From positions 1-10,169 of the forward strand of contig JAAZON010000473.1 in NCBI GenBank assembly GCA_012797725.1: a DNA stretch of 10,169 nt, read 5' to 3'. The notes beneath the pieces are model-generated. The model ran no database searches. It was given only the letters and a program-made list of their open reading frames with translations, and had not been told where the DNA came from. The translations under genes were made by a program, and so were the position numbers. Positions 1 through 6,773 of the stretch are shown here, one piece after another. Origin of the DNA: SAR324 cluster bacterium. Lineage in GTDB: Bacteria > Bdellovibrionota > UBA2361 > JAAZON01. How positions within the stretch are numbered: the first letter of the stretch is position 1; each line of letters starts with the position of its first letter.

Positions 1-1
1 T

Positions 2-106
2 GAAGAAAAGAGGATTCTTAACGGTGAGATTGAGCTTTACATGGGCGCTGCTAAAGAAAAGATAAAAATTAATTTGGAATCTGCCGAAAAAGTTACGGCC
101 TTCTGA
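2..106 (+). CDS. C-terminal fragment of an unidentified protein (5' end outside the window)
   Basis: The frame beginning at base 2 is open for 34 codons and ends in TGA at 104-106. The encoded tail is charged and helical in character, rich in Glu and Lys, and ends in VTAF. It has no transmembrane segment or recognisable motif. A second open frame starts at base 3 but stops by about base 65, so I favour this one on length and composition. The stop codon overlaps the left arm of the inverted repeat that begins at 105, which suggests the repeat serves as the 3' border of this gene. The family cannot be named from 34 residues. Confidence 0.4.
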   Translation, partial: EEKRILNGEIELYMGAAKEKIKINLESAEKVTAF

Positions 107-305
107 TTCTGATTAACCCCACTTCGCGGATTCGCCTTAGTAGGCGAACCCTGCTTCGAGGGGTTAACCCGCCGTAGCACTTCGATATTTCTTTCACTTT
201 AGCTTGTAGTGGAAACTTGAATGCCATTGAGTAATTCCTATTAGTTATACTCGAATTGGCGAAGGCGGGTTAATGCTGCTCATTTCAACCAGCGGAATCA
301 GAATC
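105..305. repeat. Nested inverted-repeat element, non-coding
   Basis: Three perfect dyads are nested or adjacent here. GATTCTGATT (105-114) is inverted as AATCAGAATC (296-305). TTAACCCGCC (164-173) is inverted as GGCGGGTTAA (264-273). TTAACCCC (113-120) is inverted as GGGGTTAA (160-167), enclosing TTCGCC (131-136) and GGCGAA (143-148) with a 6-base loop. The heptamer TTAACCC therefore occurs four times in alternating orientation. The roughly 200-bp unit has no open frame of note. It lies between the end of the leftmost gene and the end of the kinase gene, so it may act as a bidirectional terminator, or it may be one copy of a genome-wide intergenic repeat such as a REP/MITE-like element. I saw no target-site duplication. 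Bases 306-411 contain no gene I can support. Confidence 0.6.
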
Positions 306-361
306 GGAAGCAGTAAGGCAGACTCAGACAGCCGTTGGCGGTTAAGCGGACTGCAGGAAGC

Positions 362-389
362 GGGAATAAAATGAAGCTAGCATTTTCCC
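362..389 (-). terminator. Weak hairpin just downstream of the kinase gene
   Basis: AAAATG (368-373) pairs with CATTTT (381-386), and GGG (362-364) with CCC (387-389), leaving a 3-base bulge and a 7-base loop. It lies about 20 bases beyond the kinase stop in the direction of transcription. There is no U-run after the stem in that direction, so intrinsic termination is uncertain. It may only be an mRNA 3'-end structure. Confidence 0.25.
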
Positions 390-411
390 TGTTGGCCTTT
401 CTTTCTTTTTC

Positions 412-1416
412 TCAAGCAGCTGTTCTCAATGCGATCGGAACTTTTGAGGAATATCTGATGGTCTCCGCAGCCCCAAGTACATCAGTCTCTGTATCAGTAT
501 GGGCTGGCTTTTCAGTTCTTTCGACAATCAAGTTTCTTGAGTCTTCAAAACATGCTTCACTCTTAAGCCAGACTTGCGCTACCGATAGAAGATGACATAA
601 ATCGCTTGCGTTTCTGAAACGACGCTTAGGATTGGTGCTCAAGCAGCGCATTATTAAGCGTCTCAACATTGTAGGATATCGCTCTGGAAGTGGCGGAAAT
701 TCCGTATCGGTTTTCAAAACTCTTAAGGTGAGGCCGCTTTCGATCGTAAGCTTCTCGGACGGTGGGAGATGCCCGGTCAACAGTTCATAGCCTATTACAC
801 CTATTGCAAAAATATCACACTGCTCATTAAATTTCCCTGTTTGAATGTATTCTGGTGCCCAATATTGAGGTGTTCCCACTAGATGCTTCTCGTTATCCTC
901 ACTTTTAACATAACTTGCTATTCCAATTCCAAAATCAGCAATTTTAAGTTCGCCTTTCTCATCAAAAAGTATGTTTTCAGGCTTTAGATCCCTGTGGAAG
1001 ATTCCAGCTTCATGAAGAGCGGCTACTCCAGCGCTGAGTTTGTACAAAATATTTACAATCTCCAATGATGACCAGACCCTTTTACTTGCTATTCGTTCGG
1101 CAAGATTTCCACCAGGAAGGTAGGGCATTGTGTATGCAATAAAATCATCATCATCAAAAATATGATAACTTGATAATACATTTGGATGTTTGACCAGGCG
1201 AGAGAGACGAAATTCCTGGACGAGTCTATCTCGCAGATAAGGAAAATCAGAATTGTCATTTTTGTAGACTTTAACAGCACAATACTGAGAAGGAGTATCC
1301 ACATGCTGGCAAAAATAAACTCCTCCTTTGTCACCTGCATTCAGACACTCAATCAATCGGTATTTTCCTCCAATTATCGTACCTGGAAGTATATGCGCAA
1401 AAAACTGTTGATTCAT
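412..1416 (-). CDS. Hanks-type (eukaryotic-like) serine/threonine protein kinase
   Basis: This 334-residue protein is an almost bare kinase domain. The glycine-rich loop is at residues 25-34, with Asn at the usual first Gly. The ATP-binding Lys is K49 (AVK) and the helix-C Glu is probably E68. The catalytic loop HRDLKPEN spans 141-148 with base D143, DFG is 161-163, and the activation segment ends in GTPQYWAPE (181-189). The catalytic set is complete, so activity is expected. The C-terminal tail of about 50 residues is Thr/Glu-rich, with no transmembrane helix and no PASTA or other sensor domain, so a soluble cytoplasmic kinase is inferred. ATG at 1416 has GGAG eight bases upstream and overlaps the preceding small gene by ATGA, making it the last cistron of the carbamoyltransferase operon. 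The substrate is unknown. The SxtJ protein, the carbamoyltransferase or the small upstream protein are natural candidates by neighbourhood only. Confidence 0.93.
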   Translation of the reverse strand: MNQQFFAHILPGTIIGGKYRLIECLNAGDKGGVYFCQHVDTPSQYCAVKVYKNDNSDFPYLRDRLVQEFRLSRLVKHPNVLSSYHIFDDDDFIAYTMPYLPGGNLAERIASKRVWSSLEIVNILYKLSAGVAALHEAGIFHRDLKPENILFDEKGELKIADFGIGIASYVKSEDNEKHLVGTPQYWAPEYIQTGKFNEQCDIFAIGVIGYELLTGHLPPSEKLTIESGLTLRVLKTDTEFPPLPERYPTMLRRLIMRCLSTNPKRRFRNASDLCHLLSVAQVWLKSEACFEDSRNLIVERTEKPAHTDTETDVLGAAETIRYSSKVPIALRTAA

Positions 1417-1574
1417 TTTTTTGTCTCCGGCTCTAATTCAAGATCCAATGTTTCTTTTGAGAACTCTGCTTCCTTGATCTCTTGTTTGAGTCTTAATGCT
1501 TCATGGATCTCAATGTCAGGAAACAAAACACGAATATTTACAGGGGTATTTTTAGTGGATTTTCGTAGGACCAA
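1413..1574 (-). CDS. Small acidic protein of 53 residues, TTG start, unknown function
   Basis: The gap between the SxtJ-family gene and the kinase is filled by one open frame with no ATG. The first usable start is TTG at 1574, directly abutting the TGA of the upstream gene and in the same frame. Its own TGA overlaps the kinase ATG by four bases. The product starts basic and Thr-rich, passes through VNIRVLFPDIEIHEALRL, and ends in an acidic helical tail (about residues 25-53). There is no membrane helix, and no Cys or nucleotide-binding motif. It does not look like DUF5989, the short membrane protein that often accompanies SxtJ. No strong ribosome-binding site precedes TTG, so reinitiation after the upstream stop would be needed. 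Tight packing at both ends favours a real gene. The alternatives are rare readthrough of the TGA or an untranslated spacer. Confidence 0.5.
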   Translation of the reverse strand: MVLRKSTKNTPVNIRVLFPDIEIHEALRLKQEIKEAEFSKETLDLELEPETKK

Positions 1575-2093
1575 TCAAAACTGCCGTTTCAGCAATTTGA
1601 AGTCATCATGCTTAGGGTCTCGCATTTCCCAATAGCTTTCCACAGGAGCATTAAAACGGAGATCCATCACCTTAGTTCGAAAGAATCTCAGCATGATTGC
1701 TATGGGTATCAAGGCGACAATCCAAGCAATACCAAGTATTACAACACTCATGACGATGCTTATTTTCTCAGCAAAACGCATCCACCCCTTCCAAACAGGC
1801 CTGATAAGATTAGGTGCCAGATAACCAAGCCCAAGGAGTAAAACAGCAAATGCAGCCAAACTTAAACCCCAGGTCATGTCACTGTGCCAATAGATGCGGT
1901 AACCTCCCATTATAAGAGTTATAATTGCAAAAATGCATACAAATTCCTTTACGTGTTGGCGAATTGATTTTCTAAAATACAACTCATCCAGGGGATCCTT
2001 CTTAGGTGATGAACTGACTAGGCTTAATGACACCTGCACTTTCTCACTCAATCCAGTTCGAATTTCTTCTGCCAAGCTTCCTTTTCCTGCCAC
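1575..2093 (-). CDS. SxtJ-family membrane protein
   Basis: This protein of up to 172 residues has a hydrophilic N-terminus and hydrophobic segments at about 51-67, 74-92 and 108-136. The C-terminal tail contains SYW (153-155) and ends in KRQF. The order of features, the SYW motif and the RQF end match my recollection of SxtJ-family proteins, named after a saxitoxin-cluster gene and commonly found next to NodU/CmcH carbamoyltransferases. Their biochemical role is not established; a membrane partner of the carbamoyltransferase is inferred. The start used is GTG at 2093, preceded by AAGGAGG with 10 bases between. It overlaps the carbamoyltransferase end by 46 bases and makes the protein longer than the typical 130-140 residues. 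A TTG at 2051, overlapping the upstream stop, or internal GTG codons are alternative starts. Confidence 0.75.
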   Translation of the reverse strand: MAGKGSLAEEIRTGLSEKVQVSLSLVSSSPKKDPLDELYFRKSIRQHVKEFVCIFAIITLIMGGYRIYWHSDMTWGLSLAAFAVLLLGLGYLAPNLIRPVWKGWMRFAEKISIVMSVVILGIAWIVALIPIAIMLRFFRTKVMDLRFNAPVESYWEMRDPKHDDFKLLKRQF

Positions 2094-3871
2094 TTCGGTT
2101 GTTCCTCCTTCTTAAACAAGAAGTTCTCAATTACCAGATAATCCATTTCAGTACGCATGAAACACGTATAAGCTTCTGATGGTCTGCATACTATAGGTTC
2201 TCCACGAACATTGAAACTTGTATTTACAAGGACTGCGCAACCAGTTTTTTGGTAAAACGTCTCAATCAGACGGTAAAATGTTGGGTGTGAATTCTTCTCC
2301 ACCGTCTGAACTCGGGCTGAATAATCCACGTGAGTAACCGCTGGTATGTCAGATCTAGGCACGTTTAGTTTCGCAATCCCAAATAATTTCTCTTGTTCTG
2401 CTGTCATCTTAATTCTACGCTTTTCAAGTACCGGGGCTACTAGCAACATATAGGGCGATTCACATGTAATATCGAAATATTCCGATGCGTGTTCGAGTAA
2501 CACCGCCGGAGCAAACGGTCTAAATGACTCTCTGAATTTAATCTTAAGATTCATTTTCGATTGCATGGTCTTCGAACGAGGATCTGCTATGATACTCCGG
2601 CTTCCTAATGCCCTTGGGCCAAATTCCATCCGCCCTTTAAACCAGCCGATGATTTTCTCCTGTATAAGCAAATCAGCTACCGTATCGAAAAGACTATTAT
2701 CATCCAGTTCTGAATAAACAGGATTGAATTCTGCTAAATCATCAAGAATCTCCTGCCTAGAATAAGATGGACCAATCAATGTATTTTGCTGAGCATCGTG
2801 TAATCCATCAGTTGTTCTCTTGTTTCCAAGATAACCATACCACACACAAAGAGCTGAACCCAAAGCCCCACCAGCATCTCCTGCAGCTGGTTGGATCCAA
2901 AGTTTCTTAAATGGGCCCTCTCTCAACACACGACCGTTACCAACGCAATTTAACGCCACACCACCCGCAAGACAAAGGTTATCAGAACCCGTTTCTTTGT
3001 GCAGATAATTTGCTTGCCTTAGCATGGCTTCTTCCACAACGACTTGGATCGATTTTGCCAAGTCCATCTCACGCTGAGTCAAGGGAGTTTCTGGTTTGCG
3101 CCTCGGCCCTCCAAAAAGCTCCGCAAAATGATCGTTGGTCATGGACAGGCCAGACATGTAATCAAAATACTTGAGGTTCAAATGAAAGGAACCATCCTCC
3201 TTCAAATCTATGAGATTATCATAAATTGTCTGAACATATTTGGCGTCACCGTATGGCGCTAGGCCCATCACCTTATATTCACCGGAGTTAACTTTGAAGC
3301 CCGTAAAGTAAGTAAATGCTGAATAGAGCAACCCCAATGAGTGCGGAAATTTAATATCCCTTATAATTGAAAACTCATTTCCCTTACCTATTCCAAGGCT
3401 ATTTGTAGTCCACTCACCAACACCATCAATCGTTAAAATAGCAGCTTCTTCGAATGGAGAAGGATAAAATGCGCTTCCAGCATGACTTTGGTGATGCTCT
3501 GTGAACAACACTTCACCCCCATAATTTAACTCGTTTTTTATGGTTTCAGGAATCCACAATTTTTCTTTCAGCCAGAGTGGAAGAGCTTTTGCATAAGAAG
3601 AGAATCCTTCAGGTGCAGTAGTTAAATATGTCTGCAAAATCCGCTCGAACTTTAACACAGGCTTATCATAGAAGACCACGTAATCAACCTTGTCGATACT
3701 TACGTTCGCTGCATTGAGGCAGTACTCCGCTGCATGGCGAGGAAAGTCAAAGTCATGTTTTTTTCTTGTAAAACGCTCTTCTTGAGCGGCAGCTATAATT
3801 TTGCCATCCTGCACAATACAAGCTGCACTATCATGGTAGAAGGCCGAAATACCGAGTATTGTAATTGCCAT
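2048..3871 (-). CDS. NodU/CmcH-family O-carbamoyltransferase
   Basis: The 607-residue product has the two-domain architecture and usual length (about 550-620) of carbamoyltransferases such as NodU, CmcH and TobZ. These transfer the carbamoyl group of carbamoyl phosphate, via carbamoyl-adenylate, to a hydroxyl on a sugar or antibiotic scaffold. The N-terminal Kae1-like part starts LGISAFYHDSAA (6-17). It holds the metal-binding EHHQSHA (125-131), TIDGVGE (147-153), GEYKVMGLAPYG (197-208) and the glycine-rich LAGGVALN (301-308). The C-terminal YrdC-like part includes FKGRMEFGPRALGSRS (411-426), NTSFNVRGEPIV (550-561) and EMDYLVIENF (575-584). I chose ATG 3871 because family members begin right before ILGISAFYHDS and AAAGAG lies six bases upstream. 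An upstream in-frame ATG at 3976 would add 35 atypical residues. It is the first cistron of a four-gene operon. The acceptor cannot be read from the sequence; a glycan sugar is likely given the neighbouring glycosyltransferase. Confidence 0.93.
   Translation of the reverse strand: MAITILGISAFYHDSAACIVQDGKIIAAAQEERFTRKKHDFDFPRHAAEYCLNAANVSIDKVDYVVFYDKPVLKFERILQTYLTTAPEGFSSYAKALPLWLKEKLWIPETIKNELNYGGEVLFTEHHQSHAGSAFYPSPFEEAAILTIDGVGEWTTNSLGIGKGNEFSIIRDIKFPHSLGLLYSAFTYFTGFKVNSGEYKVMGLAPYGDAKYVQTIYDNLIDLKEDGSFHLNLKYFDYMSGLSMTNDHFAELFGGPRRKPETPLTQREMDLAKSIQVVVEEAMLRQANYLHKETGSDNLCLAGGVALNCVGNGRVLREGPFKKLWIQPAAGDAGGALGSALCVWYGYLGNKRTTDGLHDAQQNTLIGPSYSRQEILDDLAEFNPVYSELDDNSLFDTVADLLIQEKIIGWFKGRMEFGPRALGSRSIIADPRSKTMQSKMNLKIKFRESFRPFAPAVLLEHASEYFDITCESPYMLLVAPVLEKRRIKMTAEQEKLFGIAKLNVPRSDIPAVTHVDYSARVQTVEKNSHPTFYRLIETFYQKTGCAVLVNTSFNVRGEPIVCRPSEAYTCFMRTEMDYLVIENFLFKKEEQPKWQEKEAWQKKFELD
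2104..2110 (-). promoter_or_regulatory. Ribosome binding site inside the carbamoyltransferase gene
   Basis: AAGGAGG on the minus strand is a near-consensus Shine-Dalgarno sequence placed within the last codons of the carbamoyltransferase, 10 bases before GTG 2093. It is the main argument for the long form of the SxtJ-family protein, whose start would otherwise be sought nearer the upstream stop codon. Confidence 0.5.
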
Positions 3872-3947
3872 TTCAAACTCTTTATGAACAAAATGTTGAA
3901 ACGTCACACCGTTAATGCTTGTCTTAGCTTCCCATATCAGTGGGCGA

Positions 3948-3976
3948 ATTTCAATCCAGCCCCCCATTTGCGTCAA
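3948..3976 (-). promoter_or_regulatory. Candidate sigma70-type promoter for the carbamoyltransferase operon
   Basis: On the minus strand, TTGACG (3971-3976) is followed after 17 bases by TGAAAT (3948-3953), matching the consensus at 5/6 and 4/6 positions with ideal spacing. The leader to ATG 3871 would be about 70 bases. The -35 box lies directly beside the dyad at 3978-4006. Confidence 0.4.
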
Positions 3977-3977
3977 G

Positions 3978-4006
3978 TAGATACCTCTATAGAGCTAAGG
4001 TATATA
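3978..4006. promoter_or_regulatory. Dyad between the divergent genes, candidate operator
   Basis: TAGATACCT (3978-3986) and AGGTATATA (3998-4006) form an inverted repeat matching at 8 of 9 positions around an 11-base centre. The overlapping CTCTATAGAG (3985-3994) is itself a perfect palindrome. The element sits between the candidate minus-strand promoter and the plus-strand -10 box, a placement that would let one regulator control both operons. No regulator gene is in the window. Confidence 0.35.
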
Positions 4007-4008
4007 AT
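4003..4008 (+). promoter_or_regulatory. Candidate -10 box for the glycosyltransferase-exporter pair
   Basis: A perfect TATAAT lies 32 bases before the glycosyltransferase ATG. The matching -35 position (about 3980-3985, GATACC) is poor, so the promoter would be weak or activator-dependent. The -10 overlaps the right arm of the neighbouring dyad. Confidence 0.35.
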
Positions 4009-4040
4009 TATGCATATTTTCCTGATATAAATGGTCAGCT

Positions 4041-4823
4041 ATGGGAATTTCATGCTTTATAGTCTGTTGCAATGAGGAGTCGCATATTAGGCGTTGCCTT
4101 GAGAGTATCTGCTGGTGTGATGAAATCATTCTGATTGATAGTGGATCCACAGACAGAACCCTTGACATCGCGAAAGAATACACTTCAAGAATAGTCTTTC
4201 GCCCTTGGCAAGGTTACGTTCTGCAGAAACAAGTCGGCTTAAGTTTGTGCACTCATGAGTGGGTTCTTAACATTGATGCAGATGAGGAGGTGTCGCCCGA
4301 GCTCAGAAAAGAGATTGAAGCGGTGGTAAACGGCACTCAAACTGAAACCATTAATGGTTACTACATTAGCAGAGTAGTCTACTATCTGGGGCGCTGGTGG
4401 CGAAATGGAGGGTGGTATCCTGAATTCAGACTTCGTTTAGTACGAAGAAACAAGGCAAGTTGGGGAGGCCGAGATCCTCATGAGAAAGCCTTGGTTACTG
4501 GAGAAACTGCTTATCTCAACGGAGAACTTTATCATTATACATATCAAAATATGTATGATCAGGTTAGAAGATTAAACACTCATGCTAAGTCAGCTGCCCA
4601 GAGTATGTATGAAGAAGGCCAAACAACCTCAGTTCTTGGAATACTAGCAAAACCTTTCACTCGTTTCGTTAAACACTTTATATTGAAAAAGGGCTATAGG
4701 GACGGACTTCCCGGATTTCTCATCGCAGTCTTGGAGTCCTATTACGTCTTCTTAAAATATGCCATGCTATGGGAACTCCATCAAGAAAATCTCAGAGGAG
4801 ACAAGAAATCGTCTGAACTATGA
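4041..4823 (+). CDS. Family 2 glycosyltransferase, WaaE/KdtX-like
   Basis: The 260-residue product has a GT-A Rossmann start with the CNEE motif (10-13) and LIDSGSTD (31-38) for nucleotide-sugar binding. The metal-binding DAD is at 79-81 within NIDADEE. The acceptor-side block GGWYPEFRLRLVRR (123-136) and HEK (147-149) are typical of the lipopolysaccharide core beta-1,4-glucosyltransferase WaaE/KdtX group. The C-terminal third, from about residue 200, is basic and amphipathic with a hydrophobic stretch near 225-245, suggesting contact with the cytoplasmic membrane face. The role is inferred to be adding one sugar to a lipid-linked glycan or lipopolysaccharide; donor and acceptor cannot be deduced. 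ATG 4041 is the first in-frame start after the stop at 4023-4025, with only a weak ribosome-binding site. The stop overlaps the exporter start (ATGA), so the two are probably co-translated. Confidence 0.88.
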   Translation: MGISCFIVCCNEESHIRRCLESICWCDEIILIDSGSTDRTLDIAKEYTSRIVFRPWQGYVLQKQVGLSLCTHEWVLNIDADEEVSPELRKEIEAVVNGTQTETINGYYISRVVYYLGRWWRNGGWYPEFRLRLVRRNKASWGGRDPHEKALVTGETAYLNGELYHYTYQNMYDQVRRLNTHAKSAAQSMYEEGQTTSVLGILAKPFTRFVKHFILKKGYRDGLPGFLIAVLESYYVFLKYAMLWELHQENLRGDKKSSEL

Positions 4824-6145
4824 GACTTCACTTTTGGTTTTCGAATATTTTCAATCGCCATTCGACAATCAAGAGACAAAGATTAGCTTTATTTCGTGCT
4901 TTTTATTCGAGGAACTATCGTCTCTTCTTCTTCGGCCAAGCCATTTCTCTCATTGGCTCATGGATAACTCAAGTTGCAACAAGCTGGCTTGTTTATCGCT
5001 TGACACATGATCCCTTCATGCTAGGTTTGATAATATTTTCAGGCCAGATGCCAGCCTTTATATTTACACCCTTTGCTGGAGTATTAATTGATCGTTTTAA
5101 CTTGCATCGCATCATTATAGCCACTCAGGTTGTCTCCATGCTCCAATCTACAGCCTTAGCAGTGCTTACTCTCAGTAGCCTTATTAATATTCCATTGATT
5201 TTCTTTCTCTATTTCATTCAAGGAGTAGTGAATGCCCTTGATATTCCTGCAAGACAAGCATTTGTCCTACAATTGGTTGACAACCGAAACGATCTTCCTA
5301 ACGCCATCGCGCTCAACTCATCAGTATTCAACGGGGCAAGGTTAATCGGACCAGCTATTGCTGGTATTCTTATCGCTGCCTTTGGCGAAGGCCTTTGTTA
5401 TGCAATTGATGCAATAAGTTATGTAGCTGTTATCGCAGCATTGCTATCCATGCATCTAGAAGCCAAGCCGAGGACACAAGATAACAGGAATCTTGCAACT
5501 GAATTCAAAGAAGGACTTATGTACTTACGTTCTTTCCCATCAATACGTGTACTGCTTGCTATGTTGGCGTTAATCACACTTAGCGCCACATCATATATTA
5601 CGCTTATGCCTGTATTTACAAGTGAGGTATTGCATTCCGGCCCTCAAACTTTGGGGCTCCTAATATCGGCTAGCGGACTTGGCGCCTTTGTTGCGGCACT
5701 CTGGCTCGCTGCGAGAAGGGACGTTAGAGGACTTCTTAAAAGAATGCCGATGATATCAGCGTCATTGGGCATTTCACTTATTACATTCAGTTTTTCCAAT
5801 TCAATTTGCTTGTCCGTAGTCTCCCTGTTCCTATCAGGATTTTTCATGATTAGTCATACCGCTTCCTCAAATACATTATTACAAACTCTGGTGGATGACG
5901 ACAAACGCGGAAGGATCATGAGTTTCTATGCTATGGCATTTCAAGGCACGATGCCTCTTGGAGGCTTGGTAGCTGGAATCCTTGCGGACTCTGATTTGTT
6001 GGGACCTCAGCTCACAATCATGTGGGGAGGTCTACTTTGCCTAATTGCCGCACTTAGCTTCTGGCATGAAGTCCCCAACCTTCAAAGTCATATCAGGCCG
6101 ATATATGTAAATAAGGGAATCATCTCTGCAAATATGTACAGCTAA
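4820..6145 (+). CDS. Major facilitator superfamily transporter, MFS_3 / EntS-like
   Basis: The 441-residue membrane protein has a basic cytoplasmic N-terminus (about 1-35) followed by about 12 hydrophobic segments. MFS motif A lies between helices 2 and 3 (GVLIDRFNLHR, 87-97). LDIPARQAF (140-148) and NSSVFNGARLIGPAIAG (166-182) are hallmarks of the MFS_3 group, which includes the enterobactin exporter EntS. A longer loop at about 213-235 separates the two six-helix halves. Proton-driven export of a small molecule is the family role; the substrate here is unknown, perhaps a carbamoylated or glycosylated metabolite or a precursor. It starts inside the glycosyltransferase stop (ATGA). The only purine-rich stretch, GAGGAG, lies about 15 bases upstream, so expression probably depends on coupling. 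Its TAA overlaps the stop codon of the convergent cupin gene. Confidence 0.88.
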   Translation: MRLHFWFSNIFNRHSTIKRQRLALFRAFYSRNYRLFFFGQAISLIGSWITQVATSWLVYRLTHDPFMLGLIIFSGQMPAFIFTPFAGVLIDRFNLHRIIIATQVVSMLQSTALAVLTLSSLINIPLIFFLYFIQGVVNALDIPARQAFVLQLVDNRNDLPNAIALNSSVFNGARLIGPAIAGILIAAFGEGLCYAIDAISYVAVIAALLSMHLEAKPRTQDNRNLATEFKEGLMYLRSFPSIRVLLAMLALITLSATSYITLMPVFTSEVLHSGPQTLGLLISASGLGAFVAALWLAARRDVRGLLKRMPMISASLGISLITFSFSNSICLSVVSLFLSGFFMISHTASSNTLLQTLVDDDKRGRIMSFYAMAFQGTMPLGGLVAGILADSDLLGPQLTIMWGGLLCLIAALSFWHEVPNLQSHIRPIYVNKGIISANMYS

Positions 6146-6675
6146 GACCAGAGACGTATCCCCCATTTGCTTTTTAGAAAATCTGAATCATGCTCTGGAG
6201 GCATTCGCCCATTCTCTATAAAACTAATGGCTTCTTCAGTAAATTCCACACATTTTTTTATAATATCAGACTCCTCTTTGTTTCTTGGGGCTGAAACTTC
6301 GCGCCCCATTGTGCAGTGAAGCCGCACAACATCCTTTGGAACATTCTTATCAGCAGCATGAGCGTCCGGAGTCGAGGCTTCTGCGACTTGAACATTTTCA
6401 CTTGCTCCCATCATTCGATGTATGACCCCTGCCTCTAAACTCAAACTATCCCCTGGCTGCATAAGCCATGTACAAACCCTCCCTTCCTTTACTGCCAGAG
6501 CCCAAACAGTTCCTCTGATACAAAGCCAAGTTTCACTTTTCTCGTTGTGGTATTGCAAGCTTAAGCATCCAACCCTGCCTTTTCTTGGTTCTTCAATTTT
6601 AAACGTATACCGATGAGACGGATCATAACCCCAAATAACTAGTTCCCTCCCCCATATCCACTGATCCACTTTCAT
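6142..6675 (-). CDS. Cupin protein, mannose-6-phosphate isomerase (type II)-like
   Basis: The 177-residue protein contains one cupin barrel in residues 35-125. The first cupin motif is seen as CLSLQYHNEKSETW (37-50) followed by RGT. The second is seen as QPGDSLSLEAGVIHRM (73-88). EASTPD (99-104) and DVVRL (115-119) close the barrel, as in the isomerase domain of AlgA/ManC-type enzymes. Likely metal ligands are H43, E48 and H86. Compared with the classical HHHRxEHW, the second and third His are replaced by Asn and Glu, which is common in single-domain relatives. Catalytic isomerisation is therefore uncertain; a sugar-binding or sugar-nucleotide role is also possible. I chose ATG 6675, which has GGGAG eleven bases upstream and leads into the expected WIWGRE start, over GTG 6711, which has no ribosome-binding site. 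It converges on the exporter gene. Confidence 0.75.
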   Translation of the reverse strand: MKVDQWIWGRELVIWGYDPSHRYTFKIEEPRKGRVGCLSLQYHNEKSETWLCIRGTVWALAVKEGRVCTWLMQPGDSLSLEAGVIHRMMGASENVQVAEASTPDAHAADKNVPKDVVRLHCTMGREVSAPRNKEESDIIKKCVEFTEEAISFIENGRMPPEHDSDFLKSKWGIRLWS

Positions 6676-6727
6676 GAAAATACAATCTCCCAGAGAGACA
6701 ATTAAATACACATTGCAATATCAATTT

Positions 6728-6761
6728 AGTCCCATACAATCTTCGCCCGAATGGAGGGACT
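6728..6761 (-). promoter_or_regulatory. Stem-loop in the presumed leader of the cupin gene
   Basis: AGTCCC (6728-6733) pairs with GGGACT (6756-6761), with TTCG (6742-6745) facing CGAA (6748-6751) inside the loop. On the minus strand the hairpin is followed by AAATTG, not a U-run. It could be a leader structure of the cupin mRNA or a weak terminator for the three-gene operon upstream. Confidence 0.3.
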
Positions 6762-6773
6762 GAACACATAAGC

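Noticed and set aside
335..595. Plus-strand open frame of 86 residues
   Set aside because: It lies mostly antisense to the kinase C-terminus, has no ribosome-binding site, and the kinase frame is certain.
1575..1577. TGA as a recoded sense codon (Trp, Gly or selenocysteine)
   Set aside because: TGA is the natural stop of the kinase, carbamoyltransferase, glycosyltransferase and others here, and KRQF is a typical SxtJ end; no selenocysteine-type element was seen.
1186..1635. Plus-strand open frame of 149 residues
   Set aside because: It is antisense to the kinase N-terminus and the small gene; the translation has no domain character and the opposite strand is clearly coding.
2911..3262. Two plus-strand frames inside the carbamoyltransferase
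   Set aside because: Both are fully antisense to a conserved enzyme core, with no start signals.
3872..3976. N-terminal extension of the carbamoyltransferase to ATG 3976
   Set aside because: The family begins at MAITILGISAFYHDS; the extension is atypical and would cover the candidate promoter. ATG 3871 has its own ribosome-binding site.
3995..4183. Minus-strand frame of 62 residues
   Set aside because: It overlaps the start of the glycosyltransferase in antisense and has no motif.
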